64,000 nt of DNA from Gnetum montanum (taxonomy: Eukaryota > Streptophyta > Gnetopsida > Gnetales > Gnetaceae): NCBI GenBank assembly GCA_015680685.1, contig MNCI01030582.1, forward strand, positions 533,692 through 597,691. Reading direction: 5' to 3'. Below, piece after piece: positions 22,664-34,199 of the stretch (position 1 is its first letter; each line of letters starts with the position of its first letter). Below the pieces are notes generated by a model. It did not search any database and had not been told where the DNA came from. It saw only the letters and a list, made by a program, of their open reading frames with translations. Position numbers and translations under genes: made by a program.

Positions 22664-24664
22664 TGAAACACCACTAATTTTAGGCTCTCATGACTCAGCA
22701 TTAGATTTTTCTAAGCATTAAAACCTAGGTGAAATTTCCCTAAATGTGGTGCCATGTTATGCCACATGGTTTGCATGACACCTTGGAAGTTCTAACATTT
22801 GAAAAATGTTTTCTAAGTTTGCCTACTATGCTTCTTAGCATAGTTAGTGTAGCATCCATTTCCAAAGCTAGTTTGCACAAAAAGGGAACTGAAGATGGAC
22901 TGAATAGTTCAACAAATTTTCTATCTTCTAGGCTATCAAGCTTGTGATGCTCTCTAGCTTTCCCAACTTGACACATGTCCTAGTTACCAATCCACCCAAG
23001 TGCCAGACTAGGAGTTGTCAAAAACATTTAGGATAGACAAAAAAATTTAGAAACTTTTCTAACTTTGGACTTGTTACACTCCACTAAATTGCACAGTGTA
23101 GATAGCGTAGCAAGCAATGCAAGACTAAATTTTTTCTCAGTGTTGGACCAGATATAGAAGGTGCATTTGGCAATTCTTTGACCTCCAAGAATGCCTATCC
23201 TACTTCATCATCAGAGCATGATCAGAGTCCCATGGTAGAGCATTGCAAGTTTGGTCAGAATTCATTCAAAATTAGATGTTATGCTATGCTATGCTGCATA
23301 GTGTAGATAGCATAGCAAAGGTGCCAAGGTCAAAAATTTCTCAAGTATGAAATGAAGAGGTATTAGGCTCTTTCGACATGAAAAATGTAGTTGCTAATTG
23401 TTAAAGTTACTTGCCTTCCTAAATCTCAAAGTGATATTTTTAATTTTTTTGAAAAAATTCATTAGAAAATGAGTGCTACGCTCTGCTACACTATGTAGCA
23501 TAGACAACATAGTAGGCCAAAACTGCAAAAGTTTTCTAAGTGTTCATGCTACGCTTCATTACGCTGGGTAGCCCTTAGAATTCAACATCGACCTTCATTT
23601 CAGTTTTGACATCTCTCTTATAACCAAGATCAATAGTTTGCTTTGCTTTTGCACCCCCTATTAATCCCCAAAGTTGTCCCCATGCTTGAGCTAACTTGGA
23701 AGACGAGGGAAGATGTAGTCCTAAAGTGTAAGGCTCCAAGTTACATTTTTTTTTGGGAATTTTTGTAAAAAACATGGTAGTTTTATAGATTTTGGCACAT
23801 GTGGTTTGGGCAATATGGTCATATTTTGGTAGATTTTTAGTCCCTATTCTTATCCTATAGAGTGTAGCACCATTGGGCGTAACACTTTGAGCATAGCACA
23901 TCAGTGTGGCACATTCACGATTGTGCTACATGGGACCCAGGACATGTGGCATCAAAACCACATCTCCCCTCCAACCTTGACTCTATAAATACCCTAGTAA
24001 TTAACATTCTAAGGGTTGTCTTTGGCGATTGGCTTTAGCAGGTGATTGGCAAGAAAAAGGTTAATGAGCAACAAATCTTAGTATTAAGAGCATTCCTAAT
24101 ATCTACCTCACTCCTGGACTCAAATGTGACACCTACACCTCACACTCGCACAATGTAGCAATTGCTGGCCCAGCAAGTTTTAGCTCCTTTCTACTAGCAC
24201 TGCATCTACCATGACCCAAGAACTATGACCATGTTACCTTGTTACCCAGTTGTGCCTGTCTATCATTGCATGCCAGTTGTACACATCATTTGATCAAAAG
24301 TCACATCCCACAATCTTGGGGTGGTGCATTTTCTCACTTGCACTCTCATTTTATTTTTCTACAGCATATATTTTAAACTGTTAGTGTACCTATTTCTTTT
24401 TATTATCATGATGCATGCATGTTGATATTCTCTCACTATTATGCATGTTGTGTTCCTGCTTATTCCAACTCCTACGCATGACACTCTAAAATCATTACTC
24501 GCAAATGGTTATTGGACATCATGTAAGTCCCTAACTGATTGACCAGACTATTCAAGGTGCCCCATTTCTATTTTCCCTAGCACAGCCCTCCCATGGATTT
24601 GGGGTTAGACTATGTGCCTATCAACCTCTCGGTGTTCCAGCTACTGACATTTTTATACACTACA
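22664..24664 (+). repeat. 3' LTR of E1
   Basis: It aligns with 5628-7290 up to about 24285. The assigned end (TATACACTACA at 24664) is chosen because it gives a CA terminus, a near-perfect target duplication, and because the following bases continue the tandem monomer interrupted at 5627. A TATA box is at 23984-23991. The last ~390 bp is not found at the 5' end. Confidence 0.75.
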
Positions 24665-25120
24665 GTATGCTAACATCCAAAGACTATTATAGTTAAAATA
24701 AGTCAAAAGAGCCTTCTTAAACCAAATTTCTAGGTCTATACATTGGTAGCCTAAGTGTCATACACTAGCTAGCATATGAGCTAGTTTATTAGCCATAAAA
24801 AACCTTTTTCTTAGCCCAAAATGACCTCAAAATGATCATACAAAGTACCTAAACCCTTCTGCAAAGTCTAGATGATGTCATTGGAGCCCAAGAATGTTAG
24901 AAACAAAGTTAAAATGACCTGGAAACTACATTGCCTAAGTTGATATGCTAGGACACCAGTTCCATATGTTGGCTAGTGTATGGACTCAATGTATGAAGGT
25001 TTGGGTAGGCAAAACTCAATCCAAACATCCTAATTCCTAGCACAAGACACTCTAACAAGTCCTACAATGACCCTACCTAGTGATCAAACTAAGTCAAATA
25101 GACCCCAACCCTAGCTTACT
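24665..25120. repeat. Tandem array, right part
   Basis: Two more monomers have cores near 24760 and 24963. The first bases align with array sequence such as that near 4500-4545. It lies directly upstream of the second Tat pol, so the array may be internal to that element. From 25121 to 25273 the sequence is AT-rich with no gene. Confidence 0.7.
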
Positions 25121-25273
25121 AAGACCTAAAAATAGCAACATATAACCATATTTGATTGTATTCCATCCTACTTCACCTTTCTTAGCCTTGTTTCATCATG
25201 TTCTAGCCTAATTTGACCTTATTTTTCCCTATCATTATAACATTTTACATTGTTTAGTAATTTTATCATACAG

Positions 25274-26530
25274 ATGCCACTTAATGTGCTTTTGGGTGGT
25301 GTAAGGCTGGAATATGGACACGTGGGCGTAATTTAGTATACCTCTAAGCCTAAATGGATCTTATGATGATGTTGAGTGATCCATCAATCGTAATTACCTA
25401 GATCTTAATCCTAAGATCTTGTTTGACCATGTAGCCTCCATAAAGAAACCTCATGACTAGCTTGAACACATGGTCAAAACTCTTGACCTCATGGCTAGTG
25501 ACATTCTTGAGGATTATCTAGCCAAAGTTCGAGTCACAACCCATAACAATGAGGAGAAAACACTAAAATTAAGTTTCTTACTTGAACCATAGTAGGCTCA
25601 AGACATCATCAAGGTCCTCTAAGGTAATATCAAAGCCTTTTCTTGGTCATATGCAAATATGCCAGGTCTTGACCTATGATTGGTACAACACAACATCATA
25701 CTCAACCCTAGAATCAAACCCTTTAAACAAAAAATACATAAAATTATCCCAAATCTAGCTTGGGTAGTCCATGATGAGATTATGAGTCTCTATCAAGCTA
25801 GTTTCATCTATGCTATTGACTACACTAATTGGGTGTTTAACATAGTGGTAGTTCCCAAGAAGAATGGAAGCATTTGTATCCATATAGATTTCCAATACCT
25901 TAATAAGGTAACCATTAAAGAAAAATTTTTGTTACCTAGTATTCATCAACTTATCAATATTAAAGCTAAACATGCCTTGTTATCCTTTATGGATGGGTTC
26001 TCAAGATACAATCAAGTTAGAATCAACCTAGAACATTAATTATACATGATCTTCATGATCCCTTGGAAAACCTTTTCTTATATCATGATGTCATTTGGTT
26101 TAAAGAATGCAGATGCAACCTATTAACAAGCCATGACCTATATATTTAGTAATTACATGCTAGGGTTACTTAATAATTATGTTGACAAAATTGCAGTCAA
26201 GTCCAAAATAGCCAATGATCATGCATATGATCTTCACTTAGTACTCCAGTGATGTCTCAAGTATGAACTTAGACTCAATCCTAAGAAGTGTGTCTTCAAT
26301 GTTAAAACTAGTAAGATGTTCAGTTTTGTAGTATCTAAGGCTGGAATATGCATCGATCTTAATAAGGTTAAGACCATAATGAACATGGCAGTGCCTGCTA
26401 ACCTTAAGGAACTACAAGGACTACATGGTAGATTAAAATTCATTTGTAGGTTTATCTCAAGGCTTACGGATATGCTAAAACTCATGCAACACTTGCATAA
26501 GAAGGGAGTTCACTATGAATGGACTAACTA
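25274..26530 (+). pseudogene. reverse transcriptase of E2
   Basis: Recognisable blocks are IYAIDYTNWVFNIVVVPKK, LLPSIHQLINIKAKHALLS and FMDGFSRYNQVRI. The catalytic YVDD reads YVDK (26178-26189), an Asp to Lys change. Stops interrupt the frame at about 26037 and 26110-26250. The thumb region is open at 26316-26531. Confidence 0.85.
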
Positions 26531-27625
26531 GTGCCAAAAAGCCTTTAACAACATTAAGAAAGAGTTAGCTGAAATATCCAATTATGTATCCACCACAAAA
26601 GGATAAACCATTTTACATCTACCTTGCAATCTTAAATACATTCATAGCCTCTCTACTCTATCAAAGATGAGATGATGGACTAGAGCTAACCGTATACTAC
26701 TTGATTCATGCATTAATAGCTTATGAGACTTGATATATAGAGGTTGAGAAGTATTGCCTAGCCGTAGTCTTCTCCTTGAAGAAGTGGAGACATTACCTCT
26801 TTAGGAGCTAGGTCAATGTCATATGTAAGGACAATATACTAAGATCCATAACCACAAATATAGAAGAGAGTAGCTATATAGCCTAGTGGAAGACCATAAT
26901 AGCTAAGTTTAACCTACATTACATCTTCCAAGTCTTAATGAAGGATCAAGCTATAGTCACACAACTCATAGCTTCCTCAGTTGACGATGACATAGCCATC
27001 AATTCTAAATTTTTAGATGAACATGTCAACATTATCAATGAGGTATCCAAGGGTTACAAGGTAATCATGCACTTTGATGGAGCCTTAAGTACCCATGAGA
27101 CCAATGCTACTGCCATCATAACTTCATCCTCTAGTGCAATCCAGTCTTTCACTTATCAGTTTCAATTTTCATGTCCAATGACATAGTAGAATATGAAGGG
27201 TTCATTAGAGGAATGATGGTAGCTCGTAGCCAAGAAATCAAATGCTTGATGATAAAAGATGATTTGCAACTTATAGTCAACCAAGTAACTAAGGTTTATG
27301 CATGTAAAGCCAAACATTTACAACCTTATTATGACCTAGATAAGAAACTAATGCAATGATTTATAGATGTTGGCATTTAACATATATTTTGAACTAAGAA
27401 CATCTTAGTTGATGTCATTGTAACCTTAGTCCTAAGTGTGATGCTAGATGTGTTTAGCAAGTTACCTTCCTTAATGGAGAACTATGTTATTTCCATCATG
27501 TAGAATACTAAAGACCTCTCTATAGCCACTATCAAAAATGTTCCTTAAAAGGAATGGCATGACAATATCAAGTTTTATCTGATGCATGGTGAATCTCCAT
27601 AGAACCTAATAGCCTCTCAAAAGGA
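26531..27625 (+). pseudogene. dual RNase H of E2
   Basis: The first RNase H is heavily damaged (26530-26815). The second has VIMHFDGALSTHETNATAI (27060-27118), YEGFIRGMMVARSQEIK and LQLIVNQVTKVYACKAKHL. A frameshift near 27180 splits it. Confidence 0.78.
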
Positions 27626-27639
27626 TCTTCTACAATAAA

Positions 27640-28762
27640 GATTAAAAAAATATGTCATGGTAGTCAATAACACACTATGTTGAAGATGCTATGATGGCAT
27701 ATTGCTAGTGTGCTTGGGTAAAACCAAAGCTCTCACAGTCCTTGAGCAAGTTCACAAAGGTGTATATAGAGGATATATAGTCATAAAGCTTAGATGATTA
27801 GGATGTTATTGGTCCTATATGGAAACTAATTGCATGCAAAAGATTAAGACTCGTGATACTTCTTAGTGACATAGCAACTTAATACACATTCCACTAAGTT
27901 ACACACTACTTAGATAACCTAGCCATTTCAATGATTGATAATTAACATTGTTGGCCCTATAGTTCCCAAGTCTTCTATAGGGCATAGCTTCATCATCACC
28001 ACAACTAAATATTTTATAAAGTACGTTGAGACTATTCCTCTGAGGAAAAAAATCACAAAAGTCTATAAATTCATACTAGACAACATAATGGTTTGTTCTG
28101 GCATGCCTCTAACTATAATCACAGACAATGGACCACAGTTCAGTAGCTAAGACATGGAAGCCTTTTGTCAACAACTAAGCATTAAGCATTTCTCTTCATT
28201 ACAATATTATCCTTAAGCCAAAGCAAGCAACAAAGTGATTATAAACCTTCTTAAAAAGATTGTAAATAATAGCAGATGCAAGTAACATGAATGATTAATA
28301 CATGTTCTTTGGGCCTATAGAACAACTTTTAGAACCACAAATGGTGCCACCCCACATAGCCTTATTTATGGATCTAAATTTGTTTTACCTCTTGAACTAA
28401 AAATTATTTTACTAAGAGTAGCTCTATCTAACTTCATCAATAACAAACATAATAAGGAGTTGCATACCATTGACCTCAATTCAATGGAAGAGCAATGAAT
28501 ATGAATGCTTGCCCACATTGAATGATATTAAGGGAGGCAAAAGCAACAACATGATCATGATATGAATAGACAAAAGATCAAGGAAGGAGACCTTGTCCTT
28601 AAGGTCATTCACAAACATGTGGAAAAATTCTCAGCCAATTGGAAAGGACCTTTCTTGGTTATCACAGCCTATGGCAATAAGGCATTTAGACTAGTGGACA
28701 TGGATGGAAATGAATTGGCCAATCCAATCAACTATTCTTATCTTAAACCTTATTACATCTAA
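27640..28762 (+). pseudogene. integrase of E2
   Basis: The core has INIVGPIVPKSS (first Asp replaced by Asn) and ITDNGPQFSS (second Asp intact, 28124-28126). It also has AKASNKVIINLLKK, where the expected Glu is Lys. The C-terminal tail is open at 28562-28762 (KEGDLVLKVIHKH; LKPYYI stop) and matches E1's. Confidence 0.83.
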
Positions 28763-29470
28763 CAGTAACATGTTTTCCTGTAGTCTTTGATTACTTTTCT
28801 TTACATGAATGGATGAACAATTGACAACAATGATCTTTGCAACCTACAACAAGTGAGCTCACATAGCCTCTATCTCTCTCTATTTGGCATGAAAAATGAG
28901 CTACAAACATAGTATAGATTTTTGAAAAAAAATGCAGATTTCTCATGTTATACCTATTGTAACCTATGGTGGCCTATATTATGCCTGTTACCTCATGCAA
29001 CATTATGTAATCTCTTGTAATAACATGTATTCTTTAACTTTTTTTCTTTTTCTCTTAGAGTTATGCTTGTAGGATGAAGCCTAAAGTCATCATGAAGGTG
29101 TGACTCATCATAGCAGCAAGTTCCCAATTAATCTTGATGCATGAGATTTGGTTAGCTTGTCCCACTATACCAAGAGTCTTGCCCCATACCACCTTTATTG
29201 TACTTCTTAAGTCATAATCCCATATCCAAATTATAGCCTTCCTTACCCTAATAATAATGATGACCTATGTTTGACATTTGTGCAACATGACCATGTGACA
29301 TATCCTTTGATATACTTTGCCATTAAGTTCATTGAATGCAACACATATCATTTAATGAGAAAACAAAGTAAGATTCAATCTTCGTAATGAAACCCAACTA
29401 AGGTTTCACCCCTAAAAAATGGGAAAGTAAATTTCCAAGAAAGCCAAGAGACTAATTAATAAAATCATTT
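28763..29470. other. AT-rich spacer
   Basis: No gene, minisatellite or LTR boundary is recognisable. It could be the 3' untranslated part of E2. Confidence 0.5.
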
Positions 29471-30254
29471 TTTGTAAAGATGTGACATCATAACTATGAT
29501 ATCATAACTCATCCTACATCATCATTGATGTCTTGAGATCTATGTAGCCAAACTCTTATAATTTCATTTTTTAGTTTTAGTAATAGAAGGAATGCTCATG
29601 GTGTGGTGTTTAGAAGTCAACCAAAATATTTATTCGAGTAAATTATACTTGGACACAATTTATGTGTGGAAATAAAGATCGAAGCTATTTCTCATCATTA
29701 CAACATCTACTTAGTTTTCTTTATGTTTACTTAGAAAAAATTTTTGCTTTCTTAGTTAATCATTTCCATTTAAAGTAGTTTACTTTACATGTTATTAGTA
29801 AGTGGAATAGATATGACTAGTTTCAAGTGCTAAGTATGGTTATCTGGTAACCTGGTAGTGGTGTTGCTTAATCAGTAGTAATTCCACTTGGTAATCCCAA
29901 TGATAACTACATGAGTCGAAGGCTTGTATGATAGATCAAGACCAAATATCCATCACACTAGGCTAAGATAAGTTTGTATTTTCATAGTTAACTAGACTTA
30001 TAATTTTACCTCTTATTTAACCATGTTTACAATTAGGAGCATTAAGAGCCTTACAACATCAACCAATCATGTCTCACTAAGAGTTAAACCATACTCAAAC
30101 CTTACTAACTTGAAGTGGGAAGAAAATGATCTCAAACTTAACATCAACTACTAGCATAATTACATTGTCCATCCATGGATTATAATTTGGTTTCATGTAG
30201 ATACTCGTGACTTGTATGGTAGAGTGTTGGGATACCTCCACTGCTCATCCTTAT
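29470..30254 (+). repeat. 5' LTR of T-C (decayed)
   Basis: From about 29590 it aligns with the T-D LTR: TACTTGGACACA, AATAAAGATCGA, ACTTGGTAATCCC. It ends near CCACTGCTCATC. The start is uncertain; GATATC-like words near 29504 suggest about 29470. Confidence 0.65.
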
Positions 30255-30255
30255 C

Positions 30256-30274
30256 ATTGTTGTCAAGGATGTGT
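30256..30274 (+). promoter_or_regulatory. Decayed primer-binding site of T-C
   Basis: CATTGTTGTCAAGGA resembles the tRNA-Asp-type site TGGCGCCGTTGCCAGGGA of T-A, with several transitions. Confidence 0.45.
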
Positions 30275-30389
30275 CAATGTGTGCTAAGTAATTGATCTTA
30301 TAAAGTTTGTTATATTAGGAATCACAAAGTTTATCCTTGCATCTTTAATCAATTTTAATAACACACACATAACTAAGTGTCAAATATAT

Positions 30390-31413
30390 AATATGTCTTC
30401 AATACTTAAAGAGAATTTATCACCTACCAAAGAGCTACAAAGAAGTAATGACAGAACATATAATGTTGAAGACTAGAGTGTGCCTATAAAAATGAGAATC
30501 TCATATGCTCACACTAATCCTTATTATCCTAATTTTACATTCATCTTTCACCAAGATGAGTAGTTGAGATGGAGAGACTTGGAAGAAAACATTGTCTTGC
30601 CTCTAGAGCATTCAACATCAACCATGCTTTAGGTAGTCTTGATGGGAATGAATCTAAGCCATGCATAGGAAGGATATCATGTGAACAAACACATGACCAA
30701 GCTATACCAACCCATAGAGGTGCAAGTACCAAGAGATGCTTCTATGGAGAAAAGGCACAAAAATAACAAGGAAAAGAAAGTCAATCCCAATGTTGTCCTG
30801 GAGGAACTTGATAATGATGCATTCTTAGCAAAAAGACTCGACCATAATCATGAAGCTCACTCACAAGCACCTATTATTCATCTGGAAGAACCTATCAAGG
30901 TATAATTGAATTTATCCCTTGCAGGGATCCCAAGAGAAGAGGTAGAGGACTCTAAACATGGGTAGGGATCAAGGCCTGGAGCTTGTGTGGAATTAAAGAG
31001 GGATGAATTTCAAAGTTACAAAAGGATAACTAGTGAACATTATTCTATAACTACTTCATATTCCTCCTCACAATCATCAGTGGACTATGGTAAAAGGAAA
31101 TGAAGACACAAAGATCATGATAGGCATGAATATCATTGAAGGTATCTTGATGAAGAAGAGGATGACTATGAATCAAGAAGAGATCAAAATAGACATCAAG
31201 AGAGAGAACATTATGAGTACCAAAGGAGACATTACTACAATAGAGCATACAAACCCAATGACCATGAAGAGCCCTTGTTGGCCACTCATGGCATGATCAA
31301 TATCAAGAAAGCAATCTATATTCCAACCAAGCATGTGAGGGATAGTCGCATTAAGCAACTAGATATGTATAATATTCCTAAATTTGAAGGTGGGTATAAT
31401 GTAAATCCACAAC
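30390..31413 (+). pseudogene. gag: gag of T-C, 5' part
   Basis: It contains the N-terminal block PNFTFIFHQDE and LRWRDLEENIVLPLEHS (30523-30620), then a charged linker rich in Arg, His, Asp and Tyr (about 31080-31260). The start of the core follows (IKQLDMYNIPKFEGGYNVN). Stops are scattered. The coding sequence breaks in mid-domain at 31413, where T-D is inserted, and resumes at 37937. Confidence 0.8.
31409..31413. repeat. Target site duplication of T-D (left)
   Basis: ACAAC, repeated exactly at 37937-37941. Confidence 0.92.
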
Positions 31414-32300
31414 TGATGAGTCATGAATTTGCTAGTTGTGATATCACTGCCGTGATATTGCAGCTGCTGCGATATCACATCTACGATATCACAGCCTAGC
31501 CGCAATATCGTGTATGTAATATCGTAGTCGCAATATCGCATCTGCGATATCGTGGCCCTACCTCAATTTCTATCAATAAGAGGTGGCTTTCCTTGTTCTA
31601 GGAGTTACTTTTAGAGTTAAGTTTTGATTTTAGTTTCTATTTTTCCTCTCAACCCTTTTCCTCTAAGTGTATGTCGCAATGTGGTGAATGTAATTGTACG
31701 GAATCCTTTATTCAAGTATGACGTACTTGGACACACACATGACCAGAAATAAAGATCGAGATTACTTCATCATTGCAGCATTCACTTAGTTTAATTATTT
31801 ATTTACTTGTTATTTATTTCTTCCTTAGTTAATATCGCTTCTCAACCCTAAACTCCTGTTAAACGCAGAATGAGTACGACTTGATTATGAGCATTTAAGT
31901 GTGACTACTTGGTAACCCAATAGCGTACCTAGGATCTACGCTTGGTAATCCTAGTGATAGTCATGCATGAAGTCCAAGATGTGTATGGATAATTGAGGAA
32001 CAGATGCTCATCGCACTTAGGCTAGCTTAGATTCTCTCTCACCCTTTCTCTCTTAGCTTAGTGAATATTCTTTTCCATTGCCTTCAAGAGTAGCATTAGC
32101 ATAGAAACACACCATACACCTCACTCTGGACTAAACCATACATGACAAAGCTAATACTNNNNNNNNNNNNNNNNNNNNNNNNNNNNNNNNNNNNNNNNNN
32201 NNNNNNNNNNNNNNNNNNNNNNNNNNNNNNNNNNNNNNNNNNNNNNNNNNNNNNNNNNNNNNNNNNNNNNNNNNNNNNNNNNNNNNNNNNNNNNNNNNNN
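31414..32300 (+). repeat. 5' LTR of T-D
   Basis: It is visible to 32158, and the end is inferred near 32301 from the 887-bp 3' LTR. It has TATCAATA where T-A and T-F have TATAAATA. Confidence 0.85.
31436..31555. repeat. GATATC palindrome cluster (T-D 5' LTR)
   Basis: About nine copies or near-copies of GATATC/AATATC in GTGATATCAC-like contexts are separated by 8-14 bp. The cluster differs in length and order from that in the partner LTR (37073-37190), suggesting unequal change after insertion. Confidence 0.85.
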
Positions 32301-32416
32301 NNNNNNNNNNNNNNNNNNNNNNNNNNNNNNNNNNNNNNNNNNNNNNNNNNNNNNNNNNNNNNNNNNNNNNNNNNNNNNNNNNNNNNNNNNNNNNNNNNNN
32401 NNNNNNNNNNNNNNNN
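32159..32416. other. Assembly gap (258 N)
   Basis: An undetermined run. By comparison with the 3' LTR it should hold the last ~143 bp of the 5' LTR, the primer-binding site and the gag start. Translations across it are meaningless. Confidence 0.97.
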
Positions 32417-34199
32417 AACGCAAATACAAGAGGTTGTTCGAATCCCCCTTAGGCATCGTAAAGAGAGCTGCCTACCTAGGCTCGATTTAAACAACTTTCC
32501 CAATTTTTCAGGAGGCTATGACTTAGATCCGCAACAACATTTACAAGCCTTCTATGATGCTTGTACATGGAAAAACATTAATAATAGTTGACAAAAAATC
32601 AAGCTCTTTCCTCTGACACTCATTGGCCAAGCAAAAGTATGGTATAGATCATTAAAACCAAATCCAATACGACGTTTGCCAACAATGGTAGAACTCTTTA
32701 ATAAAAGATATCAAACCTACACAAGAGTATCAGCCTTGAGGAAACAAATCCAAGAGTGGAAACTAGCACAACATGAATCCTTGGACATGGTCTTAGAAAG
32801 ATATTATGCACTGTTAAACAACTGTCCAGGCCATGAGTTCTCCGAGGAAAGGCTAATGTACCATATCGTTGATGGACTTCATGATGAAACAAGAGAGAGC
32901 CTAGGGATGTATGCCCAAGGTCAACTATACGAACTATGAACCCATCAACTCCAAGAGCTTGTTACACGAGTAGCAAAAGAAGAAAGAGAAATGGCTAGAT
33001 GGGAGAGTCTTGAAAAACATCAACAAGACCAAAATCTCAACTTAACAAAGGTCCATGATCATAAAAAGGAAAAATCAACCTATCACAAGGGGAAAGAACC
33101 ATCTTTGTCGATACAACAATCATTAGAAGAAGTCGAAGCAAAGATCAATAAGATGTTGGAATGGATACATAAAAAGTGTGGAGAATTTATTGATATTATT
33201 GGAGATAGAGTTTTGACAACCAGAGAAGCAGGAAAAAATATCATTAAACATTCAAAAAGAAGGAATGAAGAAAATAAGAGCTCAACTACTGATCATACAT
33301 ATGAATGCAACATTTGCCTATATGATCACCCCAAGGGTCAATGCCCAATCTTGTTACATTTATATGAGCATTGGGAAACCACATTACATCCAGAGTTCAT
33401 ACAGAGATACTGTGTTCGATCATAGTGGCAACAATCCCAGTTGTGGGGGAAGCCACCCTTAAACTAGAGACACCCTTCATATCATCCGAATCTAAATGCC
33501 TATCAAGTCCAACATCCTATTTCCCAAACTGGGTTAACATACTCTATCTCGCCACATTATCATTCTCCTCAATACTATCAGCCCATGTCCTCAACACAAC
33601 CATCGCCTTGTGCACCTTACACTTCTCCTAAATTTCAACATTCTCATCCTTTCCCTCCTTCTACATTGCCACCAATTGTTCCTAAGGTGTCTACACCATA
33701 GCAACAACTCACGAACATTACTTGTGCTAATATTGCTAATAGTAGTGAGAGACCTCAGCAACATCGAAGGCGTCCCTTCTTTAGAAATGACCCTAGGAAG
33801 GGACAACACAATTCCAAGGCCAGTGCATCCTCCAACTCAGCAGAAGTCCAACGTTGTGGTGCACCCTCGTTTTCAAATCCAACACCTCATGTCACTTCAT
33901 CAGGGCCACCAATTAACACTCCAACAACCATACAGCCCAATGAACATAGTCATGGAAGGCAACATCCCGATCCTTGCATACCATCTTCCAGTCCTAAATA
34001 TCATACTGGGTCAACTCTTTATCTAGAAATCACATCTTATAAATTGCCCCACTATGCTTACTATAACCAAGTGTGTGGAGCCTAATGGGGTAAGTGTGAC
34101 TGAGTCCCAATATTTCCAACATGCAAGGATCCTCATCTTTCAACTATTAATCCTCACCATCCTCAATCATTTAATTATGGGGGATATCCCCCATTTTAA
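32417..34199 (+). pseudogene. gag: gag of T-D
   Basis: It begins after the gap in the gag core (RLDLNNFPNFSGGYDLDPQ). It continues with LRKQIQEWKLAQHESLDMV, LLNNCPGHEF and GLHDETRESLGMYAQGQL. An intact knuckle CNICLYDHPKGQC starts at 33306, followed by a Pro/Ser/Gln-rich tail to the stop at 34197. Open stretches are 32676-32939 and 32991-33425, with few breaks between. It lacks the N-terminal block and charged linker of T-A and T-C unless the gap is longer than drawn. Confidence 0.85.

Larger units (their letters stand above)
5628..24664 (+). mobile_element. Tat-type LTR retrotransposon E1 with antisense cargo gene
   Basis: This 19 kb Ty3/gypsy element has the order 5' LTR, gag, protease, minisatellite, antisense phosphatase-like gene, 62-bp repeats, RT, RNase H, second (archaeal-type) RNase H, integrase, minisatellite, antisense-gene remnant, polypurine tract and 3' LTR. 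The double RNase H is a hallmark of the Tat lineage, which includes Ogre. Boundaries rest on the LTR pair, TG/CA ends, an imperfect 5-bp duplication, and the way the tandem monomer resumes at 24665. The LTRs differ at many positions, so the insertion is old. No primer site was recognised downstream of the 5' LTR. Confidence 0.85.
25274..28762 (+). mobile_element. Second Tat-type pol remnant (E2)
   Basis: RT, RNase H, archaeal-type RNase H and integrase are collinear with and clearly related to E1 pol, but have many stops. No gag, protease or LTR was recognised. It begins at ATGCCACTTAATGTG after a CAG, the same place as the E1 RT frame. Its 5' half was either lost or is represented only by the 188-bp array. 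Confidence 0.8.

Noticed and set aside
32096-32591. Open frames crossing the run of N
   Set aside because: They are artefacts of undetermined bases.
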